Assembly (NCBI GenBank): GCA_029844215.1
Contig: CM056732.1
Coordinates: 54,421,007-54,485,006 of the forward strand
Reading direction: 5' to 3'
Origin: Przewalskia tangutica
Taxonomy: Eukaryota > Streptophyta > Magnoliopsida > Solanales > Solanaceae
DNA: 64,000 nucleotides
Under the pieces are notes generated by a model, which was given only the letters and a program-made list of their open reading frames with translations, ran no database searches and was not told the DNA's origin. Positions 10,697 through 22,762 of the stretch are shown here, piece by piece (within the stretch, counting starts at the first letter, position 1; the number at the start of each line of letters is the position of its first letter). The translations under genes and the position numbers were made by a program.

Positions 10697-13207
10697 TGTC
10701 ATGACCCGATCCCGGGCCCGTGACTGGTGACTTACCCGGGCACCCAAGTAGACATACATCAGAGTAACCAGCGGAATATAAAAACAAGACATGAAACATA
10801 CGTAAAATGAGGCACAGTTTATCCAAGAAAAGATTGCCTTTCGGCATGTATATATACATCAAGAGTGAACAGTTACATCCCAACTTACAACAGGACTACA
10901 GACCTCTAGGAATGTAAACAACTATGGCGGGACAGGGCCCCGCCATACCCTCAATGTACATAAAGCTACAAATGACAGGGAGATCATACCCAAACGATAA
11001 GCCTCCGGAGAAACGGGGCTTTCCCAAGCGGCAGTAATCCTAGGAGCGGGGATCAACAACGAGTACCTCTACTGCGGCATGACGCACGAAGGAGAGTCGA
11101 TTACAACAGGTACCAAGTATGTGAAACTGTAAAGTACTTAAATGAAATCATATCATTTTAAAACCAATTTTACAAATACTTACGAAACAACCAATGTAAC
11201 CGCACATAGTGTCACAGCATAACCAAGAGCAAAATAGATATAACATAATTGGTCTTTTCTAGGCCGCTAATGATCGAAGCAAGGCCATTCGCCCATAGTA
11301 TCATTATGCGAGCCTAATCCTGGAACTCCCGCAATCCGCATAGGCCACATAGGCCCGCATGAGGTATTCCTCGCATCGGGGGTAGCTAACCCGCGACATC
11401 ATCCTGGACCCCCGAAGTCCGCATAGTCACCTGGACCGCATGAGGTATTCCTCGCATCAGCGTAACACACCCGGAGTGATCAATCCTGGAACTCCATGAC
11501 TCGCATAGGTCGCGTGGACCGCGTGAGGTATTCCTCGCGTCGGTGGCAAATCCTCGGCATCATAACAAGTCAGGGGGGTATGTGATATAATACTAGTACA
11601 ACGGGCTTATCGTTTAACAACGTAATCACAACAAGAATAACCCCCTTACACAAACATCACAAGACACTAACACACGTAGCATCATAACATGTTTACTTAT
11701 CAAACCAACTTACCACACTTTCTAGAAATCATTACAAGGCTTTCATAAGCAAATAAGTAAACCGTTCATTTTATCTTTCTTAAGTCGTTATACCTAACTT
11801 CCCATAAAGCTAGTATAACACTTCAGCTTTTAAAACCAATTATTTCTTTTCTTTCAAAATGATTCATAACTCTTTTGAAATACTTCAAGATTCTTATTAT
11901 TTAAAACTCAAGTCAAAAGACATCAAAGTAAAACCAAATTTAGTTAACAAATGCGTCTGCAAATCTTATATATATTTCACAAATATCATGCTCAAGAGTA
12001 TAGGAAGGATCACATACCTCATCGTCTCAATCCACCTGCCAAGTCGAATATGTCGCGCGCAGAGTATCGACCTATAATAGTTAAATACGTCTATCAACGT
12101 CTAGACTACTCTGTAGAATATTCTAAGAAGAAGGTTCTTAATTCTACGGAAAAATTGGGCGAGACTTCACTGCAGTAAAACTACACAAGTCTCTGTAAAT
12201 ACATTGATGTAAATGCAGTTCAATTCTCTTCTTTTATACCATCCTTCTATAAATCTTATACTCATTTCTATACTACTACAGTATGTAATCTCTAATTACA
12301 ATAGAAGGACAAAGATATTTACCTCGATAAGCCCAAAATTATCCAAGATTATAAGTCGCTCCTAAGCAAGGTTTAGCTCAAATACTTTTTTTACAAACCA
12401 CCACAAATCACCCTTAGAAGCTCCTAACCAACTTCTATTCAAGAATCAACTCAAACAAGTGAAGAACACTTAGGTTTGTTCTTGCCATGCTCTCGGCCAA
12501 GGGGTAGTTTTAGGGGCTATGGTGTGAAATATTTTCTAACTTTTGGCTAATAATCTTCCTAATACACTAAGGAAGAACACTTAAGAGTTTAAGAATTTTT
12601 GGACAAAGTTTGGTTAATAGAGAGGGGTGTTGGACGAGAACTACTACAAAGGGGGAGGGATTTTGAGACTTGGAAATTGTTTAGTGGATGAAGAAGTCTT
12701 GCACTTAAGGGGGGTATTTATAGGACAATCAAGGGTCAAGATTCAAGCAAGTGGAGGGTGAAGATTTGGTTGCTTGTGTGAGTGGAGTCTTCCACCAAGT
12801 GTCCACCACAACATTGGGACATATGTCCACCACAACTTTAGGACATATGTCCACCACAAAAATGAGCCATGTGGCTAGCCACTTGCACCTAAAAAAACGT
12901 CCAAGGCACCCTTCCCACTTGCCCACAAAATATCTTCCAAGACTTGACTTCTTGACTTGGCCACTTGCCCACAATTTTCGTCCAAACATGCCACCTAAGG
13001 GTGACACATATGCGCCTCTATTGATCCAAAATATTTCATCTCTCGGAAAAATCCGTGTCGGTTAAAATATTAAAAGCGTAAAATTTCCTTCACAAGATTC
13101 GGAATCTTTTCCGTTGAAAGTTCACAATTTCGTCCTTAACCCAATTAGGGCTTACACAATTGTACGTACGTCCTCACATACATACTCTGGAACTACGGGG
13201 TATAACA
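10697..13207 (-). repeat. E2 3' LTR (2511 bp)
   Basis: Minus-strand LTR from TGTTATACC (ending at 13207) to the GACA end at 10697; the terminus reads TGTCATGACCC on the plus strand, a C-to-T change from the family. TATA box at 12715-12722. Tandem repeat around gaggtattcctcgc at about 11330-11560. A 24-bp repeat in three copies lies at about 12796-12870. Confidence 0.9.
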
Positions 13208-13241
13208 TTCTCCCCTCGCCGAAACATTCGTCGAATGTTCC
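13208..13241 (-). promoter_or_regulatory. E2 polypurine tract and inverted repeat
   Basis: Minus-strand purine run GAGGGGAGAA (13208-13217) directly precedes the 3' LTR. The inverted repeat GGAACATTCG/CGAATGTTTC with a one-base loop lies at 13221-13241, as in E1. Confidence 0.8.
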
Positions 13242-13323
13242 TTCTAGATTCAATTAAATCGAAACGACATAGCTCACAACTTAAGCAGGTTTGCAAATGT
13301 CACACATGGCCACAATCTGACAC

Positions 13324-16300
13324 TTAAGTACATATGAAAATTAAAATCAAGTAGGAAAGTGAGTTACACGGAGGTGTGGGGAATAAGTGAGATCTTACGC
13401 CTCGTGTCCTCATCCTTCCACGTCATCTCCTCTCATGCTCGTTCGCCATAAGACCTTGGCGGAAGCCACATCCTTTGTCGAAGTCGCCTAACACGGCGAT
13501 CGAGTATCGGTATGGGACTCTCCTCATACGATAACCCTCGGTCACTGGACATCGTCAATCGGTGCACTCTAGATGGATCTCGATACATCTCCTCAGCATA
13601 GAAACATGGAAAACCGGATGCACTGCCTCCAGATCGGACGGCATATCCAACTCATAGGCAACCTTGCCTACCCTGCGGACAATCTGATAAGGCCCAATGT
13701 ACCTTGGGCTGATTTCCCTTTCTTCCCGAATCTCATCACACCGCCGTGGGTGACACTTGAGAAAACCCAATCGTGACCTCAAACTCCAAATGTCGGCGCG
13801 ATGATCTGCATCGACACATCGACTCTGCGCTGTCGTAATGCCGCTCTGGATAAGCCGCGCCTTATCCACGCCTCTTGAACCAGTCTGGTCCCATTCGCAC
13901 CTCGCCCACATCAAACCAGCCTATCGGTGACTGCACTTCCTCCCGTATAAGGCCTCATGGCGCCATCTGGATCTTTGGGTGGTAGCTGTTATTATCATAA
14001 ACTCTACTAGAGGCAAATGATCCTCCCAGCTACCCCTGAAATCAATAACACAGGCTCGCAGTATATCCTCAAGTGTCTGAATAGTGCGTTTTGCCTGTCC
14101 GTCGGTCTGAGGATGGAATGCAGTACTGAGGCTCACCTGCGTCTCTAATCCCTTCTGGAAAGACCTCCAGAAGTTAGCGTAAGCAGGCTCGCCGGTCGGA
14201 TATGATAGAAATAGGGACCCATGCGATCTCGCGATCTCTCGGATGTAAAGTGCGGCATAATCCTCGGTAGAAAAGTCATCTTGGAAGAAAGTGGGCGATT
14301 TCGTCGGCCGTCGGCGATAACGAATAGAATCATGCTTCCTCCGAGTGCGAGGTAACCACGTGATAAAGTCCATGTTGATCACCTCCACTTCAGTCGGAAT
14401 CTCTATCGTGCAACAACCCACCGGCCTGCGGTGCTCTACCTTACTGCGACAACATGGGCCGAGCAACAAACTCTGCAACGTCCTCTTCGTGCCATCCCAC
14501 CAATACAGATCGAGGTCGTGGTACATCTTTGTCGACCGGATGGATAGTAACGCGGCGTGTGCTTCCCCTAGAACTGCTGCCAAGTCTGCAATATCTGGAA
14601 CACACAACTGCCCTCAAATCTTAGCACCCGTCAGTGCTACCTCGAATGGACCCTTCCCCTCACGAAGAGTCGTATCACGATACCAGGTCATACTCGGATC
14701 CTCAAATTGTCGCCTCTTCACCTCCTCGACGATGGAAGACTCGGAAACCTCTCGAACTCGAACCCCACTACTATCGGAATCAATCAATCGGACTCCAGGC
14801 TCGCTAGGCGATGTAACTTTCGCGGACCATGCCTCCTCTCCGGTTGCACCTCTGATAGACTACCCATCGACCTACGACTAAGGGCATCTTCCACATTGGC
14901 CTTCCACGGGTGGTATAGGATATCGACATCGTAATCCTTGAGTAGCTCTAACCACCGCTCTATCGTAAGTTCGGCTCCTCTGCTGAAGATATCTTTGGAG
15001 GCTCTTGTGGTGCGTGTAAATATCCACACGAACTCCATACAAATAGTGCCTCCGGATCTTGGCGTGAATCACCGCGACTCAAATCATGGGTGGGGTAGTT
15101 CTTCTCATGCTTCTTGGTCAGTCGAGATCGTCACGCTATAACCTTACCTGCTACATCAACACACATCAAGCCGATGCAGCCGCGTCACAATACACCACAT
15201 AGCCGTCTAGGCCCTCGGAAGAGTAAGAACTGGGCGATCGTCAACCTCTCCTTGATGGCGGAAGCCCTCCTCACAAGCATCCGTCACTGAAACTTAGCCG
15301 CCGAGTCGACTTAGTCAAAGGTGCGAAATAGAAGCAAACTTCTCCACGAACCTCCGATAGTAACTGCAGGCCGGAAGGCTGCGCCTCTGCCGGAGTAGTA
15401 GGTCTAGGCCAACTCATCGCCTCGATCTTGGCGTATCCACCGAATACCATCGGCCCGACAATGTGCCCAGAAATGCCACGAAGTCAGCGAACTCACACTT
15501 GAAAACATGGCGTACTGGCCGGTCTGGAGAACTCGGCCTGATCCTCAAATGCTCCGCATGCTACTGCTCTGAGCGAGAATAAACCAAGATGTCATCAATG
15601 AATACTATCACAAACGTATCCAAAAATGGCTTGAACACTCGGTTCATCAAATCCATAAATACCGCCGGAGCATTGGTCAAACCGAAATACATAACCCTGA
15701 ACTCATAGTGCGTCACGTCCGAATGCGATCCTAGGGACATCGCCTCTCTAACTCGCACTTTGATGATAGCCGTCGCAGGTCAATCTTGGAGAAACATCTC
15801 GCACCCTGCAACTGGTCGAACAAATCATCAATCCTGGGAAGGGGGTATCTGTTCTTAATAGTCACCTTGTTCAGCTGCCTGTAATCAACACACATGCGCA
15901 GCGTCCCGTCCTTCTTCTTCACGAACAATACTGGCGCTCCCCAGGGAGAAACACTAGGCCTGATGAAGCCCTTCTCCAGCAAATCTCTCAGCTGGTCCTT
16001 CAACTCTCTCAACTCGGCAGGTGCCATTCTGTATGGCGGAATGGATATAGGTCGAGTATCTGGCAGCACATCGATACAAAACTCTATCTCCCTCTCAGGA
16101 GGGATACCCGGGAGGTCGTCTGGAAACACATCTGGGAACTCTCGACTCTGGGCCCGAAAATCTGGTACGACCTCGGTATCAAACACCGAATGAGATGGTA
16201 GATATACCCGCCACGCACCATCTTCCTAGCCTTGAGGTAAGAAATAAACCTACCGCCGGCGACCGGTGTTCCTCCCACTCAATAATGGCTCCAGAAAGCT

Positions 16301-16800
16301 GGAACTGCACCACTCTCCCTGAAGTCTACATTGGCGTAGTAAGAAGCTAACCAATCCATACCCATGATCACATCAAAATCGGTCATATCGACTCTATCAA
16401 GTCGGCTGAGTCGGCATTGCATAAAGACACCGGGCAAGCCCTATATACCCGCCGAGCTACCACCGAATCACCCACTGGCGTAGCTACCTCAAAAGGGTCT
16501 ATGGAATCAGGCTCTATCCCTATCCTACTAGCAATATGGGGAGATATATAGGACAAAGTAGAACCCGGATCTATCAAGGCATACACGTCACAACAAGAAA
16601 CTGATAATGTACCTGTGACGACATCCGGTGATGCCTCCTGGTCCTGTCGGCTGGACAAGACATAAATGCGGTTCTGAGGACCGCTAAAACTAGGACCCCT
16701 GCCACGACCTCTGCCGCGACCTGCTGGTCCCTGAGCACTCTGCCCTCCGGGGTGAGTAACCGTAGGTGAAGAGGACCCGGCGAAAGACCCTGTAGGCTGA
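13324..16800 (-). pseudogene. pol: E2 pol (frameshifted; catalytic Glu of integrase reads Lys)
   Basis: The protease is well preserved at 16383-16658, with ALIDPGSTLSYISP and the catalytic Asp at 16569-16571. The protease-RT linker and RT N-terminus are open at 15731-16186 (EFPDVFPDDLPGIPPERE, VDYRQLNKVTIKNRYPLPR). FIDD is at 15591-15602 in a second frame. RNase H fragments lie around 14880-15240. Integrase (13921-14607) has the first catalytic Asp and HPQTDGQAKRTIQTLED, where the position usually occupied by the catalytic Glu is Lys (the other copies have AERTI). The chromodomain is near 13370-13560. The stop is displaced downstream to about 13324, as in E1. As written the copy could not supply an active integrase. 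Confidence 0.85.
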
Positions 16801-17958
16801 CCCCTACCATCTGCGCTGCCTCTAGTCGGACAGTCTCTCGCATAGTGACCCTGCTGGCCGCAAGTGTAGAAAACTCCCGAAGCGGTACCACAACTCCCGG
16901 AATGGAATCTACCGCATCGGACACACTGAGAGGACCTCGATCGGTTAGCACCTATTACCGCTGGAAGTCAGAAGTCACGGGGCCACGATGCGCCCCGAAT
17001 ACCCAGGTATCACGAAGATGGTGTAGGAGTGCTCTGAACTGGCGGTGGTGCAAATCTAGTCTGCTGCTGAGATCGTCCACCCCGAGAGCCACCAAAGACC
17101 ACTCGTCTGGCGCCTTCGCTGAAATCGACAACCCCGGCCTCTACGCTCGCCACATCCCGGTCGTAAGCTGCATGCGGAAATGTCCATGCCGGTGAAGAGC
17201 TACACCGAGCAACCTACGCCAAATAGTCGCCGAGCGGTGGCGTAGCGGTGCACTCGGTCCTCCATGTCTGCCACCAATGCGGGGACATATCGAGCCAATG
17301 AGTCGAACTCCACGTTGTACTCGGTATGCGCCTCTCTGTCTCGACGTAATCGCCGGCGTGCCCTCGCATCTGCGGAGGCAAGAAGTGGCTGAGAAAAGCC
17401 TCCGAGAACTCATCCCATACCGCTGGAAGGGCATGCTATCCTCGGGACAGCTCCCACGAATCAAACCGATCATTGCGGTATCACGCGGCGATGTGAACCT
17501 AAGACCAGCGACTCGGTCTCGGCCACGATCACTCTCATGATCCGGAATGGCTTCGGATGAACTCCTGCGGATCATCCTCGGGCCTCGACCCGTAGAACTG
17601 CGGCGGGCTCTGACTCGAGAAAATCCCGTAGTCTCAAGCTATCCGATCTAGGATGAACCACGGGTGCTCTTTGGGCTGCTGCGTCGGCCTTATCACCGTG
17701 TAAGCCACAATCACGGCTAGTAATGGGCCATCTCACGTAACCCATCTCCTCTGCTCAAGGTGTGGGGTGGGCGCAGTCTTGTGGTCTCGATGAGCACCGC
17801 GCTCTAAACTCTCTTTGGGGCGGCGGCGTCGTGGAACTCGCCGTCTGAGGTATCACCTCGGGTAAAGACTGGGCTTGGGCCCTCGTGACCCTCTGTGTCC
17901 TACTAGCGACTCTCCTGCTGCCTTGCCATACAGGCGGGTTGCCTAAGCGTGGAGGCAT
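16801..17958 (-). pseudogene. gag: E2 gag (frameshifted)
   Basis: ATG at 17958 opens MPPRLGNPPVWQGSR, then ASRTQRVTRAQAQ, matching the N-terminus of the other copies with a local frame disturbance after MPPR. Capsid fragments lie at 17141-17575. The zinc knuckle is at about 16822-16875 and reads FYTCGQQGHYARDCP: the first Cys of the CCHC motif is Phe, while the remaining Cys, His and Cys are present. Pieces of the frame are out of register. Confidence 0.8.
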
Positions 17959-18064
17959 AAGCGTAAAGAAAAGAAATACGTTAGAGGTCGACTTATAACA
18001 CGGCTCTAAGGCACGATCTCGAGTGAGAAGAATGAAACCAATCCTAAATATCCTATAACCTCAC

Positions 18065-18155
18065 GATTATTGGTGTGGTGCACAACACACGATAATCAAG
18101 ACTCTACTAGATACTGATGTAGACACTTTCCGAGGATTAAGCGCTCACGATACCA
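18065..18155 (-). promoter_or_regulatory. E2 primer binding site (damaged) and leader hairpin
   Basis: The primer site (18143-18155) reads TGGTATCGTGAGC on the minus strand instead of TGGTATCAGAGC; the change falls exactly on the CAG. The leader hairpin at 18065-18097 keeps outer arms GATTAT/ATAATC and the GTGCAC loop, with one G missing from the inner arm. Confidence 0.8.
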
Positions 18156-18159
18156 CTTT

Positions 18160-20622
18160 TGTCACGGACCGATCCGGTCGTGGTCGTGCCTTACCCGCAC
18201 CCAGTAGACATCATCGAGTAACCGGAATATAAAAACAAGACATGAAACATACGTAAAATGAGACACAGTTTATCCAAGAAAAGATTGTCTTTCGGTATGT
18301 ATATATACATCAAGAGTGAACAGTTACATCCCAACTTACAACAGGACTATAGACCTCTAGGAATGTAAACAACTATGGCGGGATAGGGCCCCGCCATACC
18401 CTGAATATACATAAAGCTACAAATGACAGGGAGATCATACCCAAACGATAAGCCTCCGGAGAAACGGGGCTTTCCCAAAGCGTAAACGGTGATCCTAGGA
18501 GCGGGATCAGCAACAGAGTACCTCTACTGCGGCGTGACGCACTTCAAGGAGGTCGATAACAGTACCAAGTATGTGAAAGCAGAAGTACTTAAATGAAATC
18601 ATATCATTTTAAAACCAATTTTACAAATACGTGCGAAACAACCAATGTAAGCACATAGTGCCACAAAGATAACCAAGAGCAAAATAGATATAACATAATC
18701 GGTCTTTTCTAGGCCGCTAATGATCGAAGCAAGACCATTCGCCCATAGTATCATTATGCGAGCCTAATCTCGAACTCCGCATAGGCCACATAGGCGCGTG
18801 AGGTATTCTCGCGACGGGGTAGCTAACCCGGCATCATCCTGGACCCCAAGTCCATAGTCACTGACCGCGTGAGGTATTCTCGACGGCCGTAACACACCGG
18901 GTGATCAATCCTGGAACTCCCGCAACTCCGCATAGGTCGCGTGGACCCGCGTGAGGTATTCTCGATCGAGGGTGGCAAATCCTCGGCATCATAACAAGTC
19001 AGGGGGGTATGTGATATAATACCAGTACAACGGGCTTATCGTTTAACAACGTAAGCACAACAAGAATAACCCCCTTACACAAACATCACAAGACACTAAC
19101 ACACGTAGCATCATAACATGTTTACTTATCAAACCAACTTACCACACTTTCTAGAAATCATTACAAGGCTTTCATAAGCAAATAAGTAAACCGTTCCTTT
19201 TATCTTTCTTAAGTCGTTATACCTAACTTCCCATAAAGCTAGTATAACACTTAAGCTTTTAAAACCAAGTATTTCTTTTCTTTCAAAATGATTCATAACT
19301 CTTTTGAAATACTTCAAGATTCTTATTATTTAAAACTCAAGTCAAAAGACATCAAAGTAAAACCAAATTTAGTTAACACACGTACGTCTACCGTACTATA
19401 TATATTTCACAAATATCATGCTCAAGAGTATAGGAAGGATCTCATACCTCCTACTCAATCCACTGCCAAGTCGAATATGTCGCATTGGCAGTATCGACTC
19501 ATAATAGTTAAATACGTCTATCAACGTCTAGACTACTCAGAGAATATTCTAAGCGAAGGTTCTTAATTCTACGGAAAAATTGGGCAGACTTCCTACCCGT
19601 AAAACTACACAAGTCTGTAAATACATTGATGTAAGTACATTCAATTCTCTTCTTTATACCATCCTTCTATAAATCTTATACTCATTTCTATACTACTACA
19701 AGATGTAATCTCTAATTACAATAGAAGGACAAAGATATTTACCTCGATAAGCCCAAAATTATCCAAGATTATAAGTCGCTCTAAGCAAGGTTTAGCTCAA
19801 ATCTTTTTGTTCCAAACCACCACAAATCACCCTTAGAAGTTCCTAACCAACTTCTATTCAAGAATCAACTCAAACAAGTGAAGAACACTTAGGTTTGTTC
19901 TGCCATGCTCTCGGCCAAGGGGTAGTTTTAGGGCTAGGGTGTGAAATCTTTTCTAACTTTTGGCTAATAATCTTCCTAATACACTAAGGAAGAACACTTA
20001 AGAGTTTAAGAATTTTTGGACAAAGTTTGGTTAAGGAGAGAGGGTGTTGGGCGAGAACTACTACAAAGGGAGGATTTTGAGACTGGGAAATTGTTTAGTG
20101 GATGAAGAAGTCTTGCACTTAAGGGGGGTATTTATAGGACAATCAAGGGTCAAGATTCAAGCAAGTGGAGGGTGAAGATTTGGTTGCTTGTGTGAGTGGA
20201 GTTTTCCACCAAGTGTCCACCACAACATTGGGACATATGTCCACCACAACTTTGGGACATATGTCCACCACAAAAATGAGCCATGTGGCTAGCCACTTGC
20301 ACCTAAAAAAACGTCCAAGGCACCCTTCCCACTTGCCCACAAAATATCTTCCAAGACTTGACTTCTTGACTTGGCCACTTGCCCACAATTTTCGTCCAAA
20401 CATGCCACCTAAGTGTGACACATGTCGCCCTCCTATTGGTCCAAAATATTTCATCTCTCGAAAAAATCCGTAATCGGTTAAAATATTAAAAACGTAAAAT
20501 TTCCTTCACAAGGTTCAGAATCTTTTCCGTTGAAAGTTCACAATTTCGTCCTTAACCCAATTAGGGCTTACACAATTGTACGTACGTCCTCACATACATA
20601 CTCTGGAACTACGGGTATAACA
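18160..20622 (-). repeat. E2 5' LTR (2463 bp)
   Basis: Complete LTR nearly identical to the 3' copy (10697-13207). The differences are mainly short deletions, for example in the tandem repeat at about 18770-18980. TATA box at 20129-20136 on the minus strand. Both LTRs share the same promoter and repeat arrangement. No gene inside. Confidence 0.9.
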
Positions 20623-21749
20623 TCATTCCCCGGGCTTGTTGCATTTGCATATTCCGTGGATTTGCTCCCCACGATGCGAGAAAGCTACCTCATGCGGGTG
20701 AAACAGTCCCATGCGGGTGAAACAGTCCCATGCGGGCGGATACAGCCTATGCGAGGAGATTACCTCATGCGGGTCCATTCGGCCTATGCGGGCGGATATA
20801 GCCTATGCGAGGAGATTACCTTATGTGGGTCCATGCGGCCTATGCGGGAGGATACAGCCTATGCGAGGAGATTACCTCATGCGGGTCCATACGGCCTATG
20901 CGGGTGAAATAGTCCCAAGAGTAGTATTGCATAATGATACTACGGGCGGATGGCCCTAGGTTAATCATAAGCTTCCTGTTTTAAAAACCGGCAAAGTTTA
21001 TTCTTGTTCACTCTCTTTGTTAAAAAGGCACAATGTACTGGTAGGGTACATTATACTTATTACATGCTGACGGTGATGTTGTATTCTACGAGCATGCTTA
21101 TGATATTATATATCACGAGGCGGTGTCGGATTTTTGACATGGCTTCCATATGTGAGAGTGGTGCGATTATTCTGATGTCTGATGATACAAGGTATAGTTG
21201 GCTCTGATTGTTTTATGACACGGTAGGATCTGGTGTTTGCTTTTCATACTTGCCCCTGTTATTATTGTGTATAGTTATGATCTTGTTTACTGTACTTCTT
21301 GTTTACATACTTGGTACCTTGTTGTACTGACCCCCTTCGGGGGGCTGCATTCATGTCTGCAGGTCTAGGTACACAGTTGTGGATCCGTGAGCTTAGGATC
21401 CTTGTTCAGCATTTTGGGATAGCTCCAATGTTCTGGAGTTGGTCATTATAGATAGGTATATACAGAGGTACGGCGGGGCCTTGTCCCGTCACCGTAGTTA
21501 TGTCAAAAATTCTTAGAGGTCTGTAGTCATATCTTGTGGGTCGGTTTGTAAAGAAGAAAGATGTAACTGCGTTTGGTTATGTATATATATGTATGTCTAG
21601 GGAGGTAGCCTTATCGTCTAGCCTGTTGTTTATTTTCTGTTAAATGTACGTTATGAGTTTCATTTATGTTCCGTTGATTTTATCTGATGTATACCTGTAA
21701 GGGTGCCCAGGTAGGGCACCAGTCGCGGGCCCGAGGTCGGGTCGTGACA
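20623..21749 (+). mobile_element. LTR Y, right part
   Basis: Begins with TCATT, the second copy of the E2 duplication, and continues LTR Y to its end GGGTCGTGACA at 21749. It contains the 56-bp minisatellite and the usual end region (cttggtacc, gtatggcggggcc-type motif, GGTGCCC hairpin). No primer site follows. The next base opens minus-strand LTR sequence of E3, so Y is a solo LTR, or the 3' LTR of an element whose body lies left of the window, inserted in the 3' LTR of E3. The candidate duplication aatcc (21750-21754) is untested. Confidence 0.85.
20735..20905 (+). repeat. 56-bp minisatellite, 3 units, in LTR Y
   Basis: Three copies with period 56 (anchors at about 20740, 20796, 20852), each containing cctatgcgaggagattacc and gcgggtccat. 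Shorter related pieces lie just upstream (atgcgggtgaaacagtccc, twice). The gcgaggaatacctcatgcgg arrays in the E1, E2, E4, E5 and E6 LTRs are the same repeat in diverged form. Confidence 0.85.
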
Positions 21750-22725
21750 AATCCGATAACTCTTTCCTTAATCCTTTTTATTCCAATTCGAGTTCCAAAA
21801 CTTCTACGTAAGTTATAACAACTTATTAACAACAATATTAATCCATTATAACATGCAATAGGTGAAGATAACAACGACAATAACCAACGAATTCCATTTA
21901 CACCAAATCTGTCCCAAATCGGTTTTAGCCCCAAAAATGGCTCAAACGCTTTTTATTCTTCATTCTTTTTAACACAAGTTCATCCAAACATTATAACAAT
22001 AAGTAATATACAATTACTTTAAAAGAAGAAGGGCTTTTACCTCATTTTTTGCCCAAAAACGCCCCAAAACAGTCCGGTTTTTATTGTTCTGCAGTTTTCG
22101 TTTCGCTCCACATCTTCAAGTTCAAATCACATATATGTATCCCCTACAACCTTAGGAGCAAATTCTCTTCACGTTTCTCTTCCAAAAAGTCGATGGAAAA
22201 CCCCTAGGGTTTCATTCTATTTTCGGCCCAACCTAGATTTAGGGGTTAATGGTGCTTAATCTTGGAAAGAAAATACTTTGATCTTGTTCTTGTTGGCTAT
22301 GGTGATTTCGAAATATCTAGGTTAAGGAGAGATGAGGGTTTGTATGGATGAGGGTCTTATGTTCCAAGTCTTCAAGACTTATCTATATATACTAAGGTGG
22401 AGTCTTTGCAAGACAAGTGGAGAGGGCACTTGCTCTCCTCCTATTGGTCAAGAATTCTCTTCACAAAATTAATATCCCACCCTTAGCCAACTTTTCTCAA
22501 CAATTTCGATGGCCCTATATCATACAACACCAAGACTTAATAATTTAACACTTAGTCCATACTTCTATTGGAAAGAATTCAATTACTGGAATTAATTCTT
22601 GTCATCACATTGATCTCAAAAAAAATTCGTTTAAGGAAATGTAAAAATCCTTTCCTTTCGACATTCCAATCTTAATTCTATAATCATGTTCTCACTTAGT
22701 AGCTATGGAAATATGGGGTGTAACA
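21750..22725 (-). repeat. E3 3' LTR, first 976 bp
   Basis: Minus-strand LTR start TGTTACACC ends at 22725. A TATA-like run (tatatata) lies near 22380-22392. Sequence further from the start carries cttcataagc-like and CTAGGGTTT motifs shared with the other LTRs. The remaining 3' part is missing here because LTR Y is inserted at 21750. No gene. Confidence 0.8.
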
Positions 22726-22762
22726 TTCTCCCCCTCTTAGAAACATTCGTCCCGAATGTTCC
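22726..22762 (-). promoter_or_regulatory. E3 polypurine tract and inverted repeat
   Basis: Purine run AAGAGGGGGAGAA (22726-22738) on the minus strand, directly before the 3' LTR. The inverted repeat at 22740-22762 has arms GGAACATTCG/CGAATGTTTC and loop GGA, identical to the autonomous elements although all coding sequence between is lost. Confidence 0.85.

Larger units (their letters stand above)
10697..20622 (-). mobile_element. E2, full-length Ty3/gypsy chromovirus, minus strand, TSD TCATT
   Basis: A complete element of 9926 bp: 5' LTR 18160-20622, primer site 18143-18155, gag from 17958, pol to about 13324, polypurine tract 13208-13217 and 3' LTR 10697-13207. It is flanked by a perfect 5-bp duplication, TCATT at 10692-10696 and 20623-20627. 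The flanks rejoin as continuous LTR Y sequence, which proves insertion into Y. Its coding frames are broken at many places, often next to CAG/CTG. Confidence 0.95.

Noticed and set aside
13921..14607. RIP-like or methylation-deamination decay as the cause of most broken frames
   Set aside because: Deamination predicts C-to-T and G-to-A. Most differences here are indels or CAG-to-CGG/CTG-to-CCG changes. The E2 integrase Lys is a possible exception.
20530..20907. 125-codon frame with repeated MRGDYLMRVH-like peptide
   Set aside because: A by-product of the 56-bp minisatellite, starting in the E2 LTR and crossing the E2/Y boundary.
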